From Macrostomum hystrix (lineage: Eukaryota > Platyhelminthes > Macrostomidae): 64,000 bases of DNA. The notes beneath the pieces were generated by a model, which saw nothing but the letters and a program-made list of their open reading frames with translations, had not been told where the DNA came from and did no database searches. The stretch covers positions 620,001 to 684,000 of the forward strand of contig CATNEN010000032.1 of the NCBI GenBank assembly GCA_950097015.1, read 5' to 3'. Position 1 is the first letter of the stretch. Each line of letters begins with the position of its first letter. Positions 1 through 14,580 of the stretch are shown here, piece by piece. The position numbers were made by a program, and so were the translations under genes.

Positions 1-286
1 GCGCGGGAGAAAAATAACTGTTTTCGTTTCGTGTTTTTTTCACAGTCTTTGTGTCTGAAAGTGTGACCGCATGGACAATTGAATGGACTCGCTGTTATTT
101 GCCATGAATGAGCTCAGATCGGGAATGTTCGCTTCAGCAAACAAACCTAAAGCGGACTGGAGCTGTGAAATATTTTTGTTTGGGATCATGGAACAGTTCG
201 TGCCCAATGAGTCAGTCAAGGGGATTAAGGCCTTAGCGATTGAGACAGTTGGCGCCGACCTTGGGGTCCGTTTATTGCCATGGCTT

Positions 287-1457
<1,171 letters not shown>

Positions 1458-1805
1458 GCGGGAAAAGTATAGACTATTTAGTAATTGGAGCCTTGCCTGG
1501 CTAAATAGTTATTATGCCTGGTCGCTGTGGTCAGGCAGTCTGCCATTAAACTGTCCATCAAAGTGTCGATGACGTCACAACACTCTTGACAGACGTTTCC
1601 GCTTGACTAGCTGATCTCGTACCACCCGCTCCATGGTTGCAGATGAATTTCTGTGAGGCTGCAAACTTTGTTTCAAACCAGATCCGAGCCATGAGCTCCC
1701 AGCCAGACACAAAAATCCCTTGCCCTGGGGGAAAAAACGTTTTGGCTTGATTAGCTTTTTTACATCAGAAGTGGCGCTTTGAGTGCGAAATCTGAGTTTT
1801 ATAAA
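1458..1805. other. Spacer, no gene recognised
   Basis: Mixed-composition DNA between two arrays. No convincing frame, splice pair or RNA is visible. Confidence 0.6.
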
Positions 1806-1981
1806 CAGGAAGTGACCCAGTCTAACAGGGAGTGACCCAGTCTAACAGGGGGTGACCCAGTCTAACAGGGGGTGACCCAGTCTAACAGGGAGTGACCCAG
1901 TCTAACAGGGAGTGACCCAGTCTAACAGGGGGTGACCCAGTCTAACAGGGAGTGACCCAGTCTAACAGGGAGTGACCCAGT
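1806..1981. repeat. 20-bp minisatellite, about 9 copies
   Basis: Unit agtgacccagtctaacaggg, with an a/g variant at the first base of several copies. Confidence 0.97.
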
Positions 1982-2923
1982 TTGCTTCATAACTTTTCTA
2001 AGATTTCTCCAGGGTAAGGCGGAATTAGGGAATTAGTTTTATGCACAAATATCGAAGCAACTTTCTTTATCAAAGAAAAATGTCGGACCTTAGCGACTGG
2101 CCCAGCAACACGCCATCGTGTGGCTCAACAAACAGCGGGACGCCCTTGCCGCCGCCTATTGTGGAAGGGCTCTATTCTCACCTTTCCATTGTTATAGCCA
2201 ATCGTTTTGCTAGCCAAGCCCCCCCGGACAACCCGCTTGCAAGGTGGCAAGGCCGCGCGCCCGGTGGGAGCCCCCCTAAGGCGATAATTTTTTTACAGGT
2301 AGACAATTTGTTTTCTCCTTTTTTGGTTCCGATGGCAGTGGGTGGGCTAGGAGGAGGGCTTGGATACAAGAGCTAGCTTTGACGCAGTTAGTTAATGTCT
2401 GTGCTTTAATGGCTGGCATTGAATTGAATGCCAAAATGTTAAACTATGAGCTTTATGGCCAGAAATTTCCATATTTCCCTCTAAAACTCTAAGAGGCTTC
2501 GATCGTGAATCCCGCGGGAGACGTCCGTGGCACATTGTGTGTGTGGGGGTGGGATAGAGTCGGGGAGAGTGTTCACTATAGTGACTTTTCTGTCATTGGA
2601 ACTATTTCTCCTCGTGTGGTTAGTTTCTTTGAGGCCAAAGGCGGCAAGACTAAAGGAAAGGAGCGAAATAAAATGCTGCAGTTTGGATGGGGCAGCGGAA
2701 CACGGCGACAAAGAGCTCTTAAGAATGCCTGCTTCGCTTAAAGCTGTTTCTACAAAAATGCAACATACGCATTACATATACACTGGAAAAACTGACCTAA
2801 TACGCTTGTAAAACTGCTTAAAAAGCAAGAAATTTGAGACTAAATGAAAGAAACAAATAAAAAAGAAAGTATAGCAAAAGTTGAAGAAGGAAGGAAAAAA
2901 AGAATTAATACAAAAGGGAAGAG
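1982..2923. other. Spacer, no gene recognised
   Basis: Short overlapping frames on both strands (2,041-2,811) with no family resemblance or signal peptide. Confidence 0.6.
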
Positions 2924-3125
2924 GAAAGGGTGAAGAGGGAAGGGGGGAGAGGGAAGAGGGAAAGGAAAGAGGAAAGGGTGAAGAGGGAAGAGGGAAGAGG
3001 GAAGAGGGAAGAGGGAAGAGGGAAGAGGGAAAGGAAAGAGGGAAGAGGGAAGAGGAAAGGGTGAAGAGGGAAGAGGGAAGGGGGAAGAGGGAAGAGGGAA
3101 GAGGGAAGAGGGAAGAGGGAAGAGA
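2924..3125. repeat. Polypurine (GGAAGA)-type array
   Basis: Imperfect GA-rich repeat based on gggaaga/gggaag. The plus strand is almost entirely purine. Reading frames across it are artefacts. Confidence 0.95.
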
Positions 3126-5093
3126 TAATTTAAAGCCAGGGATCAGGAAAGAGGGGAGTGAAAATATTTATTTGCAAGTTCTACTTTCTTCGAAAAGAGT
3201 CAGACAAAGTTTTGTGAAACGCTTTGGGATCTAGCCAATGGTATTTCAAGCAGGCACAAAGATGACTAAAGGCAATAAAAAACTGTAACAATGTCGCAAC
3301 TTTACACTCCGAAGCAAATCGTTGTTGGGAGTTTCTTCTAGAAAAAAAATTATCCCAACTACCAGACAATCAGTCTGTGCCACCAGACATAAGTTAAAAT
3401 ATTTCACACACTTTGCCACCAATACAGGATAACTGAAACTATGGGAATTGGTTCAGCCAACCAGTCGCTATTTGTATCTTATCTTTGGTTGCGTCAGCGC
3501 CCAGTCTTTACCTCGAACGATCGTTGCTAGGAATTTGTCCCCATTTGTTCGATGCAAATAATTTCCCGCGACAACTATTGTACAATAAACTTTTCTTAGC
3601 TATCTGGGCAGGAATTCCGCCCGGACACTGTCGTGACTTCTTGGGTGGGGGTGACTCTGCGAGTCTGCTGTCCAGCACAGATACTAATTGCGGCTGGGAC
3701 TGCACAAATGACTCATGCTGTCACTTGCCCATCTACTCTATTCGGGACTGTGTCAATTGATGCTTTTTCTTGGAAGTCACTTCACCCTGGCTCCGTTCCC
3801 ACCACGGCCCCCATAATAACTCTTAAGGTGAGGAAAATTCCGATGGGAGCGCTCGAACAAATTGGTGCACAATAAACCGCAGCGGAGCCAAAATGAACCG
3901 CTGGTCGCTTGCGGGTAACAAAAAATCCCAATTACTGAGACTGCCGCATGCTCAAAGATTGCCTGCTCTCGTAGAGTAGATTGCTTCCCAATTCTCCCTT
4001 GCCTTGGATTCAGTCACATCACTTACTCAGCATCAGGAGCTGGGATTGTGGGCACGCTCTGCAAATCCGCCAGTCCCACTCTGTCTCTCCCCTCCTCCCA
4101 TCTCCTTTGATCCCTGCACACTTGCGGAGTCCGGCCAGCTTTTGCAAAAAATTCGTGCTGCTGTGTGAGTGGCGCCGGTGCGAGCGGGTTGGGATTTGAT
4201 GGGGATTTAGCCGGCCGGGCCTACAACAGTGTGACGTAATAGCTCAAGCAGTGCCTGCCCCTGTTGTATTTTTCCCTCCTAAAAGTCGGAGCCAAAGTAA
4301 GCAGTGATTGAGTGAATAGTGAGTTTTAGTCAACACTATTTAGTATCCTCTAACCTCCAATTGCACTTTTCCTAGCGATATTGCATTTCACTGCATCTGC
4401 AGTTGAACGGACATGTACTAACTGCATAAGGGGATATTTTCCCCTCTTACCATTATCGATTTTCAACCCACCTGGAGCCGCATAGAGACATCTAGATAAC
4501 TCAATCCCGTCCCCATGCAGCATCGCCTGTGTGGGATTGCAAAGAAATCATTTCAAGGAAATTTGAGTAGCTCTCAGTTGAGATTGCAAAATGGGATAAA
4601 GACTGGGATTGCATACTAGCGTTGTACGATTGCTAGCAACTATACACTGCCTAGGGCTGCAGCGGAATTGGCTTTTACCGGTATTAACTTCTACTTTCAC
4701 TGATCATGTAGTTTTTTTTTATTTCGCTAGTAATGTCGCTAAACAATGGACCCGTTTATAACTGTTTGCGAGAGCTAAACACAATGAGCTGTCAATCAAA
4801 CTTTCCTTGTCAAGCCAGTGGGAGCTTCTGGCGCAAAGTCGAAATCAAGAATTTAATAAAATAATAGCTGATCTCTGCAATCTCTGCATTGTTGACTGTG
4901 AGCGCAATTAACATTGATACGTGAGTGGGGGAGAAGTGGGCCAATAATATCCCAACCAGATGTCAATGCTTGAATAGTCATTGTGGAGTTAAAATCGTGA
5001 TTCTTTTCATTTCAAACCCTTAATTGGTGAATTGATTAATTAAATAAGTTTGGCATTGCTTTGTATATTTCAGCATCTGGCTAGCGTGCTCGT
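3126..5093. other. Spacer, no gene recognised
   Basis: Mixed composition with several short frames (for example 3,485-3,875). Nothing resembles a known protein or RNA. Confidence 0.6.
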
Positions 5094-5655
<562 letters not shown>

Positions 5656-6036
5656 GGTATGTAATTCTAGGCACACATAAAATAAATAGAAAAGTTTTAT
5701 TCACCATTCTCGAAGCTACGTGAATGCAAAAACGTCAAACAGCTGTCAAGAATTAAGGCCATCATAAGACGACCTGCTCCGGTCAGGCACGCATGAGGAC
5801 CGAAAACATTGTTTTTAAATGTTTGACCCAAACCGATGCACAATAGGCACCGAACTGAACAATATACAGCTACCCAGCAGTGTAAATAAGTCGCATTTTC
5901 TATTTCTACTCATTTGTGACATCTTTTGTGGGCAAGGGTCTTTTCATACTTTTAATGACAGCTCATGGGACAGTTAGATGAGACTTTGAGCCTGTGACAC
6001 TGTGCCTTCTTACATACTAGCCAATCTTAGACTCGG
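5656..6036. other. Spacer between GATA and GTCT microsatellites
   Basis: Non-repetitive; no gene or RNA is visible. Confidence 0.6.
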
Positions 6037-6166
<130 letters not shown>

Positions 6167-6602
6167 GTAGCTCTCTTTCAATCCCCCAGTAGTACATTTA
6201 ATGTCCGAGAAAAGGTCAGTTTCCTTGTAGAAAGTTGAAATTCAGTGATAAGTCAGTTGTCCCCCCAACTGCAGTTGGAAAAAAACTGACAGTGGGCCAT
6301 GCCTGTTGCATCCTAATTGTCCGCCGTTTCATAGTCTTTCCCCCATTCTCCCTCTGCATATTTGGACAAGGTTTTTTCGACCTGATAAGGCCGCGGCCCG
6401 CTTGTCTCTCCTGCTGTTCTTCCTGTACAGCGGCAACTTCTTCCAGGGCAGCTGACTGCGCAGATGACAATCTGACCCCGCCATCTCCAGCATGCAGGCA
6501 TTTTCCCATGAGGATCTTGTCCCACAGCCAGGATTTGCTGATCGGTCGCCTAAACTCCACTCTGTTCGAACCAGTGTCCCAAATTTCAGTTCATGATCAG
6601 TT

Positions 6603-7300
6603 CTGGTGAGATGAGACTCGGGTGAGATGAGACAGGGGAGTGATAAGACACGGGAGAGATGAGACTCGGGTGAGATGAGACTCGGGTGAGATGAGACAGG
6701 GGAGTGATAAGACACGGAGAGATTCGACAGGGGGAGAGATGAGACAGGTGAGAGATGAGACAGGGGAGAGATGAGACACGGGTGAGATGAGATAGGGGAG
6801 TGATAAGACACGGGAGAGATGAGACAGGTGAGAGATGAGACAGGGGAGAGATTAGACAGGGGAGAGATGGGACAGGGGAGAGATGAGACACGGGTGAGAT
6901 GAGACAGGGGAGTGATAAGACACGGGTGAGATTAGACAGGGGAGAGATTAGACACGGGTGAGATGAGACAGGGGAGTGATAAAACACGGGAGAGATTAGA
7001 CAGGGGGAGAAATGAGACAGGTGAGAGATGAGACACGGGTGAGATTAGACAGGGGAGAGATTAGACAGGGGATAGATGAGACAGGGGAGAGATGAGACAC
7101 GGGTGAGATGAGACAGGGGAGTGATAAGACACGGAGAGATTCGACAGGGGGAGAGATGAGACAGGTGAGAGATGAGACAGGGGAGAGATGAGACACGGGT
7201 GAGATGAGATAGGGGAGTGATAAGACACGGGAGAGATGAGACAGGTGAGAGATGAGACAGGGGAGAGATTAGACACGGGAGAGATGATACACGGGTGAGC
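6603..7300. repeat. 15-16-bp GAGATGAGACAGGGGA minisatellite, first array
   Basis: Units gagatgagacaggggagt, gataagacacggga and gagattcgacaggggga mixed in an irregular order. Longer blocks (for example from about 6700 and about 7120) repeat nearly identically, which shows segmental amplification within the array. The same unit family recurs at 33.3-34.3 kb. Confidence 0.95.
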
Positions 7301-8015
7301 TCCGTGGACCGCAGATCGCAGTGTTCCAGCCATAAACAGGTCCCAAAGGAGTTCTAAAAATAGCATCTATTTGAATTATGTGCGGAGCAGCCCGATTCTT
7401 AATAACCCAGTCTGCATTCTTGCCCGGCTCGTCTCGAATAAATTCCGGGGGCAAACAATTGCTCGCATATTGCCCCCCCACAAGCCTCCTAGCTGTGATC
7501 CCTTATTAAACACCGGGCAGAGAATCCGCTGCCGCTGACACCAGATGAAGCTGAAGATCATCTTGAGCCTCTGCCAGAAAATGGGCTTCCAACACGAACT
7601 AATCATGCGCGATCCCGCCCTAAACCCTGCCACTTAAATAACTGCTACCAATGGTCAGTTCGTTAGATTCCTCGATCCCTTGTTGAGAAGTGGGGAAGCA
7701 ATCTGAGCACACCCGGCTCAAGTCTACTCGAGTCAAGCCAGCCCACAATGTTACATCATTTATAAGAGAGAGGTCGCCCCACTCCAGTCTCTCGGCTTCC
7801 TGTCTGTACTCTCACCTCCTCCTCATCTCTTCCACATCTAGCAGTCTGTTCAAATGAGAGCCCAGAGTGTGATACGGCTGAGGGATTCGAGGGCCAAGTT
7901 GAGATTTCTGCTGAATGCACTGCGTGCAATTTCTCAAACCTCTGTCTGCTTCCTTTATTAGGGTTCGTATTTTTAGCCTGCTCAAACTCCGCCTTCTCAC
8001 CATCTATCTATCCCT
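7301..8015. other. Spacer, no gene recognised
   Basis: Short frames on the minus strand (7,376-7,633 and 7,812-8,003) without recognisable motifs. Confidence 0.6.
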
Positions 8016-8805
8016 ATCACTCTCCCTCTCATCCTCTGCCTCCCTTCCCATCACTCTCCCTCCCTTTCACTCTCCCTCCCTTTCACTCTCCCTCCCTTTC
8101 ACTCTCCCTCCCTTTCACTCTCCCTCCCTTTCACTCTCCCTCCCTTTCACTCTCCCTCCCTTTCACTCTCCCTCCCTTTCACTCTCCCTCCCTTTCACTC
8201 TCCCTCCCTTTCACTCTCCCTCCCTTTCACTCTCCCTCCCTTTCACTCTCCCTCCTTTCCCCTTTCATTCTCCCTCCCTTCCCCTTCTACTCTCCCTCCC
8301 TTTCACTCTCCCTCCCTTTCACTCTCCCTCCCTTCTCCTTTCACTCTCCCTCCCTTTCACTCTCCCTCCCTTTCACTCTCCCTCCTTTCCCCTTTCATTC
8401 TCCCTCCCTTCCCCTTTCACTCTCCCTCCCTTCCTCTTTCACTCTCCCTCCCTTCCCCTTTCACTCTCCCTCCCTTCCCCTTTCACTCTCCCTCCCTTCC
8501 CCTTTCACTCTCCCTCCCTTCCTCTTTCACTCTCCCTCCCTTCCCCTTCTACTCTCCCTCCCTTCCCCTTTCACTCTCCCTCCCTTCCCCTTTCACTCTC
8601 CCTCCCTTCCCCTTTCACTCTCCCTCCCTTCCTCTTTCACTCTCCCTCCCTTCCCCTTTCACTCTCCCTCCCTTCCCCTTTCACTCTCCCTCCCTTCCCC
8701 TTTCACTCTCCCTGACTCCCCTTCCACTCTCCCTCCCCCTTCCACTCTCCCTCCCCCTTCCACTCTCCCTCCCCCTTCCACTCTCCCTCCCTTTCACCAT
8801 CTCTC
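8016..8805. repeat. 16-bp polypyrimidine minisatellite
   Basis: Units ctccctccctttcact, later ctccctcccttcccctttcact and finally ctccctcccccttccact. The unit changes along the array. The plus strand is almost all pyrimidine. Confidence 0.96.
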
Positions 8806-9573
8806 CCTCTATTTCACTTTCACTCTACCCTCTGCCATCACAAGCTTACCCTGCACCAAAGCGGTCAATGCTTAATCTATCAAAGAAAGTACACCATTCT
8901 CTAAAAGGCTAGATTTGGCCATATAGCTCGTATCTTTACAATAAATGCAGACAGCAGTGCTATTTCATTAGCATAAATGGAGCATATTTTCATAGAAAAG
9001 GCCTCAGACTCAAGCTCAAGAAGGAAGTGAACGGCCGATTGCAAGTGTGAACTCGGAGAGTCCGCCCTTCATATTGATATCCCAGGTCTCAGCCTTATCC
9101 CCGATGCAGTAAATTTTTTTATTTCCCATCAGTTTATAACTGACTCCTCGGAAGCAGCAATAAATGCTTGGGATTTCTTTTGCAGTCTGAGTCACGGATT
9201 CCACTGGCTGCTGTCACTCAAAACTCAAACTGAGGCCGATGGGACTCTAATAAGCAGACTTGGAGGCTTAAGCTTGGAGAGCGCGATGGAGTGTGAGAAT
9301 GGGAGATATTTTGGCCTGTAAAAGAGCCATTTATTTATATTGCTAGGTGTATTTAGGAAGAATATACGCCAGATGGACCGATTAGGGACCTCTTCCGTCA
9401 GATTTTCGACCATACTAAATCATCATTTTTCAGGGAGGGACGGCAGGTAACGCTCTTCTCATAGCTGTTCTCAATGGGTGAGGGTATCAGGCCGCGATAG
9501 TTATCCCCCCCGGTTTTCACCACCGGCCTTACTCAATGCCTTTTGCATCGCAGAACCTTATTCTGATGATTTC
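8806..9573. other. Spacer with one weakly sushi-like minus-strand frame
   Basis: The minus-strand frame 9204-9016 reads RGVSYKLMGNKKIYC and KAETWD, reminiscent of the second half of a CCP/sushi domain. The expected flanking cysteines are missing. It is not called as a gene. Confidence 0.5.
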
Positions 9574-10612
9574 ACTCTCTCCCACGCTCTCACTGCCTCT
9601 CACTGTCTCTCCCTGTCTCTCACTGTCTCTCACTGTCTCTCACTGTCTCTCACTGTCTCTCACTGCCTCTCACTGTCTCTCACTGTCTCTCACTGTCTCT
9701 CACTGTCTCTCACTGTCTCTCACTGCCTCTCACTGCCTCTCACTGCCTCTCCCTGTCTCTCACTGCCTCTCCCTGTCTCTCACTGTCTCTCACTGTCTCT
9801 CCCTGTCTCTCACTGCCTCTCCCTGTCTCTCACTGTCTCTCACTGCCTCTCACTGTCTCTCCCTGTCTCTCACTGCCTCTCCCTGTCTCTCACTGTCTCT
9901 CACTGTCTCTCACTGTCTCTCACTGTCTCTCACTGTCTCTCACTGTCTCTCACTGTCTCTCACTGTCTCTCACTGTCTCTCCCTGTCTCTCACTGTCTCT
10001 CACTGCCTCTCACTGTCTCTCCCTGTCTCTCACTGTCTCTCCCTGTCTCTCACTGTCTCTCACTGTCTCTCACTGTCTCTCACTGTCTCTCACTGTCTCT
10101 CACTGTCTCTCACTGTCTCTCACTGCCTCTCACTGTCTCTCACTGTTTCTCACTGTCTCTCACTGTCTCTCACTGTCTCTCACTGCCTCTCACTGTCTCT
10201 CCCTGTCTCTCACTGTCTCTCACTGTTTCTCACTGTCTCTCACTGTCTCTCACTGCCTCTCACTGTCTCTCACTGTCTCTCCCTGTCTCTCCCTGTCTCT
10301 CACTGTCTCTCCCTGTCTCTCCCTGTCTCTCACTGTCTCTCACTGCCTCTCACTGTCTCTCCCTGTCTCTCACTGTCTCTCCCTGTCTCTCACTGTCTCT
10401 CACTGTCTCTCACTGTCTCTCACTGTCTCTCACTGCCTCTCACTGTCTCTCACTGTCTCTCACTGTCTCTCACTGTCTCTCACTGTTTCTCACTGTCTCT
10501 CACTGTCTCTCACTGCCTCTCACTGTTTCTCACTGTCTCTCACTGTCTCTCACTGTCTCTCACTGTCTCTCACTGTCTCTCACTGTCTCTCTCTGTCTCT
10601 CACTGTCTCTCT
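9574..10612. repeat. 12-bp CTCACTGTCTCT minisatellite, about 86 copies
   Basis: Strict 12-bp period over about 1.04 kb, with point variants ctcactgcctct, ctccctgtctct and ctcactgtttct scattered. Open frames of about 400 residues across it are repeat translations. Confidence 0.98.
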
Positions 10613-11055
10613 GTCTCCATCTCTCCGCCAGATATTTCTCTGTACCTCGTTCATCCATCTCGCTGTCCTACAGTGGGTCAGTCGTTCATAAATTGAGTAT
10701 GAAAATAGGGTGACACTAAGAAGCGGAATTGAATTTGCCTCTTATTTCCCATCAATATACATCCAAATTTAGATATTAAGGCCAGCATGAAACATCACGG
10801 CTTTGAGAGCATCGGAGCTAACCGTACAGAAATGACGTGAGTAAGGGCCTCAGGCTGCGGCACATTTTGACCCAGTAGAGTGACAGCTAATCGAGTTACT
10901 GGTTGGGCTTGGCACATGTCTGCCATGCTAATCTATGTAGTGAGCGATGCATGCGGATGCATGGAAGTACATGTTGGATGAAGGATAAGCATTAGGCGTC
11001 TGGTAGTGAGCGGATATAGGAAATATTTCATTTTGCAGCAATGCATAGCGTTGCT
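10613..11055. other. Spacer, no gene recognised
   Basis: Unique sequence between the 12-bp array and the 32-bp satellite. No gene is visible. Confidence 0.6.
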
Positions 11056-12545
11056 TTCGGCGATCCACAAACTCAATAAACCCAGAATTCGGCGATCCAC
11101 AAACTCAATAAACCCAGAATTCGGCGATCCACAAACTCAATGAACCCAGAATTCGTCGATCCACAAACTCAATGAACCCAGAATTCGTCGATCCACAAAC
11201 TCAATGAACCCGGAATTCGTCGATCCACAAACTCAATGAACCCAGAATTCGTCGATCCACAAACTCAATGAACCCAGAATTCGGCGATCCAAAAACTCAA
11301 TAAACCCAGAATTCGGCGATCCACAAACTCAATGAAACCAGAATTCGGCGACCCACAAACTCGATAAACCCAGAATTCAGCAACCCACAAACTCAATGAA
11401 CCCAGAATTCGGCGATCTACAAACTCAATGAACCCAGAATTCGGCGATCCACAAACTCAATGAAACCAGAATTCGGCGATCCACAAACTCAATGAAACCA
11501 GAATTCGGCGACCCACAAACTCGATAAACCCAGAATTCAGCAAACCACAAACTCAATGAACCCAGAATTCAGCAACCCACAAACTCAATGAACCCAGAAT
11601 TCGGCGATCTACAAACTCAATGAACCCAGAATTCGGCGATCCACAAACTCAATGAACCCGGAATTCGGCGATCTAAAACTCGATAAACCTAGACTTCGGC
11701 GACCCACAAATTCAATGAACCCAGAATTCGGTGACCCACAAACTCAATGAAACCAGAATTCGGCGACCCACAAACTCAATGAACCCAGAATTCGGCGACC
11801 CACAAACTCAATGAACCCAGAATTCGGCGACCCACAAACTCAATGAACCCAGAATTCGGCGACCCACAAACTCAATGAACCCAGAATTCGGCGATCCACA
11901 AACTCAATGAACCCGGAATTCGGCGATCTACAAACTCAATGAACCCAGAATTCAGCAACCCACAAACTCGATAAACCCAGAATTCAGCAACCCACAAACT
12001 CAATAAACCCAGAATTCAGCAACCCACAAACTCAATGAACCCAGAATTCGGCGATCTACAAACTCAATGAACCCAGAAATTCGGCGATCTACAAACTCAA
12101 TGAACCCAGAAATTCGGCGATCTACAAACTCAATGAACCCAGAAATTCGGCGATCTACAAACTCAATGAACCCAGAAATTCGGCGATCTACAAACTCAAT
12201 GAACCCAGAAATTCGGCGATCTACAAACTCAATGAACCCAGAATTCGGCGATCCACAAACTCAATGAACCCGGAATTCGGCGATCTAAAACTCGATAAAC
12301 CTAGACTTGGGCGACCCACAAACTCAATGAACCCAGAATTCGGCGACCCACAAACTCAATGAACCCAGAATTCGGCGATCCACAAACTCAATGAACCCGG
12401 AATTCGGCGATCTAAAACTCGATAAACCTAGACTTGGGCGACCCACAAACTCAATGAACCCAGAATTCGGCGACCCACAAACTCAATGAACCCAGAAATT
12501 CGGCGATCTACAAACTCAATGAACCCAGAATTCGGCGATCCACGA
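11056..12545. repeat. 32-bp EcoRI-type satellite, first block
   Basis: Unit period 32 bp, containing cacaaactcaatgaaccc then agaattc, then a variable heptamer (ggcgatc, gtcgatc, ggcgacc or agcaacc). GAATTC occurs in almost every unit. From about 12,067 a 33-bp variant with agaaattc is locally amplified. Confidence 0.97.
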
Positions 12546-13126
12546 ATTCTCTAGCTCTTTAATTTTTGGGTTTCTCTTTAATGGTCTGTTCCTAGAGGAG
12601 GCCCTTGGTTTCTATTGGTAGTCTAGATGTTTAGTGGCAGTCTCGGTGACTCGAAGGCTATAACTATAAGCACAACTATCGATACTCAGTAACACTACTG
12701 GTGGTACTAATATAGCTCAAAGACTAGCTCTCTAAAAATCGCGGCGGTGGCTCGCGCCCAGCTCTGCCTTACATTTTCTTTTCAAACCCCTCTTTTCGGG
12801 GTGGTGTAAAATTCTTGCCAACATTACAAAAGATAGTTTGTGAAGATTAGGGTCGCAGCCCGGAGTACTTGGGTGTTAGGCACACCAACCCCTCTCCCCC
12901 TCATCAGGTCCAGGCCTTCTCCAGCTCTCGTCTCCAGGTGTGGTCCAGGCCGGCTCCGCCTCATCTCGTGGTCCTTGGGTTCGACGTCCGCCTCGGATCG
13001 ATTCTCCTCCTGTCGGTCTCCACCGCAGGCCGGTTCGGGCCGGTTCCGATTTTGCTGTCGGTCCAGGCCGACCAAGTTTGCGCTGTAATTGGATGGGTGG
13101 GCCCTAGGCGTGTCTTCATCTCTCTG
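12546..13126. other. Non-satellite segment splitting the 32-bp satellite
   Basis: About 580 bp of unique, partly GC-rich DNA preceding the 17-bp array. Both strands are open near 12,824-13,090 but show no recognisable protein. Confidence 0.6.
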
Positions 13127-13532
13127 CTGTCCAGTGCTTGCTGCTGTCCGGTGCTTGCTGCTGTCCGGTGCTTGCTGCTGTCCGGTGCTTGCTGCTGTCC
13201 GGTGCTTGCTGCTGTCCAGTGCTTGCTGCTGTCCGGTGCTTGCTGCTGTCCGGTGCTTGCTGCTGTCCGGTGCTTGCTGCTGTCCAGTGCTTGCTGCTGT
13301 CCGGTGCTTGCTGCTGTCCGGTGCTTGCTGCTGTCCGGTGCTTGCTGCTGTCCGGTGCTTGCTGCTGTCCAGTGCTTGCTGCTGTCCAGTGCTTGCTGCT
13401 GTCCAGTGCTTGCTGCTGTCCAGTGCTTGCTGCTGTCCAGTGCTTGCTGCTGTCCAGTGCTTGCTGCTGTCCAGTGCTTGCTGCTGTCCAGTGCTTGCTG
13501 CTGTCCAGTGCTTGCTGCTGTCCGGTGCTTGC
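13127..13532. repeat. 17-bp minisatellite
   Basis: Unit ctgctgtccggtgcttg, with a ccg/cca variant. The cca variant dominates the right half. Period 17 makes all three frames open on both strands, so the long frames here are not genes. Confidence 0.97.
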
Positions 13533-13605
13533 CCTCTCGGCTGTTGCCAAGTTTACACAAAGTTGATGTAGAGCTCTATTATGCTCCTTTCAGATTTCTA
13601 ACTCT

Positions 13606-14580
13606 TATAAATTCGACTAACCCAGAATTGAGAAATCCACAAACTCAATAAACCCAGAATTCGTCTATCCACAAACTCAATAAACCCGGAATTCGTCTAT
13701 CCACAAACTCAATAAACCCGGAATTCGTCTATCCACAAACTCAATAAACCCAGAATTCGTCTATCCACAAACTCAATAAACCCAGAATTCGTCTATCCAC
13801 AAACTCAATAAACCCAGAATTCGGCGATCCACAAACTCAATAAACCCAGAATTCGGCGATCCACAAACTCAATAAACCCAGAATTCAGCAACCCACAAAC
13901 TCAATAAACCCAGAATTCAGCAACCCACAAACTCGATAAACCCAGAATTCAGCAACCCACAAACTCAATAAACCCAGAATTCAGCAACCCACAAACTCAA
14001 TAAACCCAGAATTCAGCAACCCACAAACTCGATAAACCCAGAATTCAGCAACCCACAAACTCGATAAACCCAGAATTCAGCAACCCACAAACTCGATAAA
14101 CCCAGAATTCAGCAACCCACAAACTCAATAAACCCAGAATTCAGCAACCCACAAACTCAATAAACCCAGAATTCGTCGATCCACAAACTCAATAAACCCG
14201 GAATTCGTCGATCCACAAACTCAATAAACCCAGAATTCGTCGATCCACAAACTCAATAAACCCGGAATTCGTCGATCCACAAACTCGATAAACCCAGAAT
14301 TCAGCAACCCACAAACTCGATAAACCCAGAATTCAGCAACCAACAAACTCGATAAACCCAGAATTCAGCAACCCACAAACTCGATAAACCCAGAATTCAG
14401 CAACCCACAAACTCAATAAACCCAGAATTCAGCAACCCACAAACTTGATAAACCCAGAATTCAGCAACCCACAAACTTGATAAACCCAGAATTCAGCAAC
14501 CCACAAACTCGATAAACGCAGAATTCAGCAACCGACAAACTCGATAAACCCAGAATTCAGCGATCCACAAATTTGATGAA
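13606..14580. repeat. 32-bp EcoRI-type satellite, second block
   Basis: Same 32-bp unit as at 11056-12545, but with caataaaccc or cgataaaccc instead of caatgaaccc, and heptamers gtctatc, then agcaacc. It lies about 1.06 kb after the first block. Confidence 0.97.

Noticed and set aside
9478-10713. Frames of 386 and 411 codons
   Set aside because: The 12-bp array has no stop in two frames; the sequence is a pure repeat with no signal or domain.
12869-13651. Cys/Leu-rich and Gln/Ala-rich frames on both strands
   Set aside because: A 17-bp period cycles through all frames, so long frames are expected by construction.
11056-14580. Possible CRISPR array (32-bp repeats with variable part)
   Set aside because: The variable part is a short heptamer with few states, there are no unique spacers, and the context is an animal genome. 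It is a satellite.
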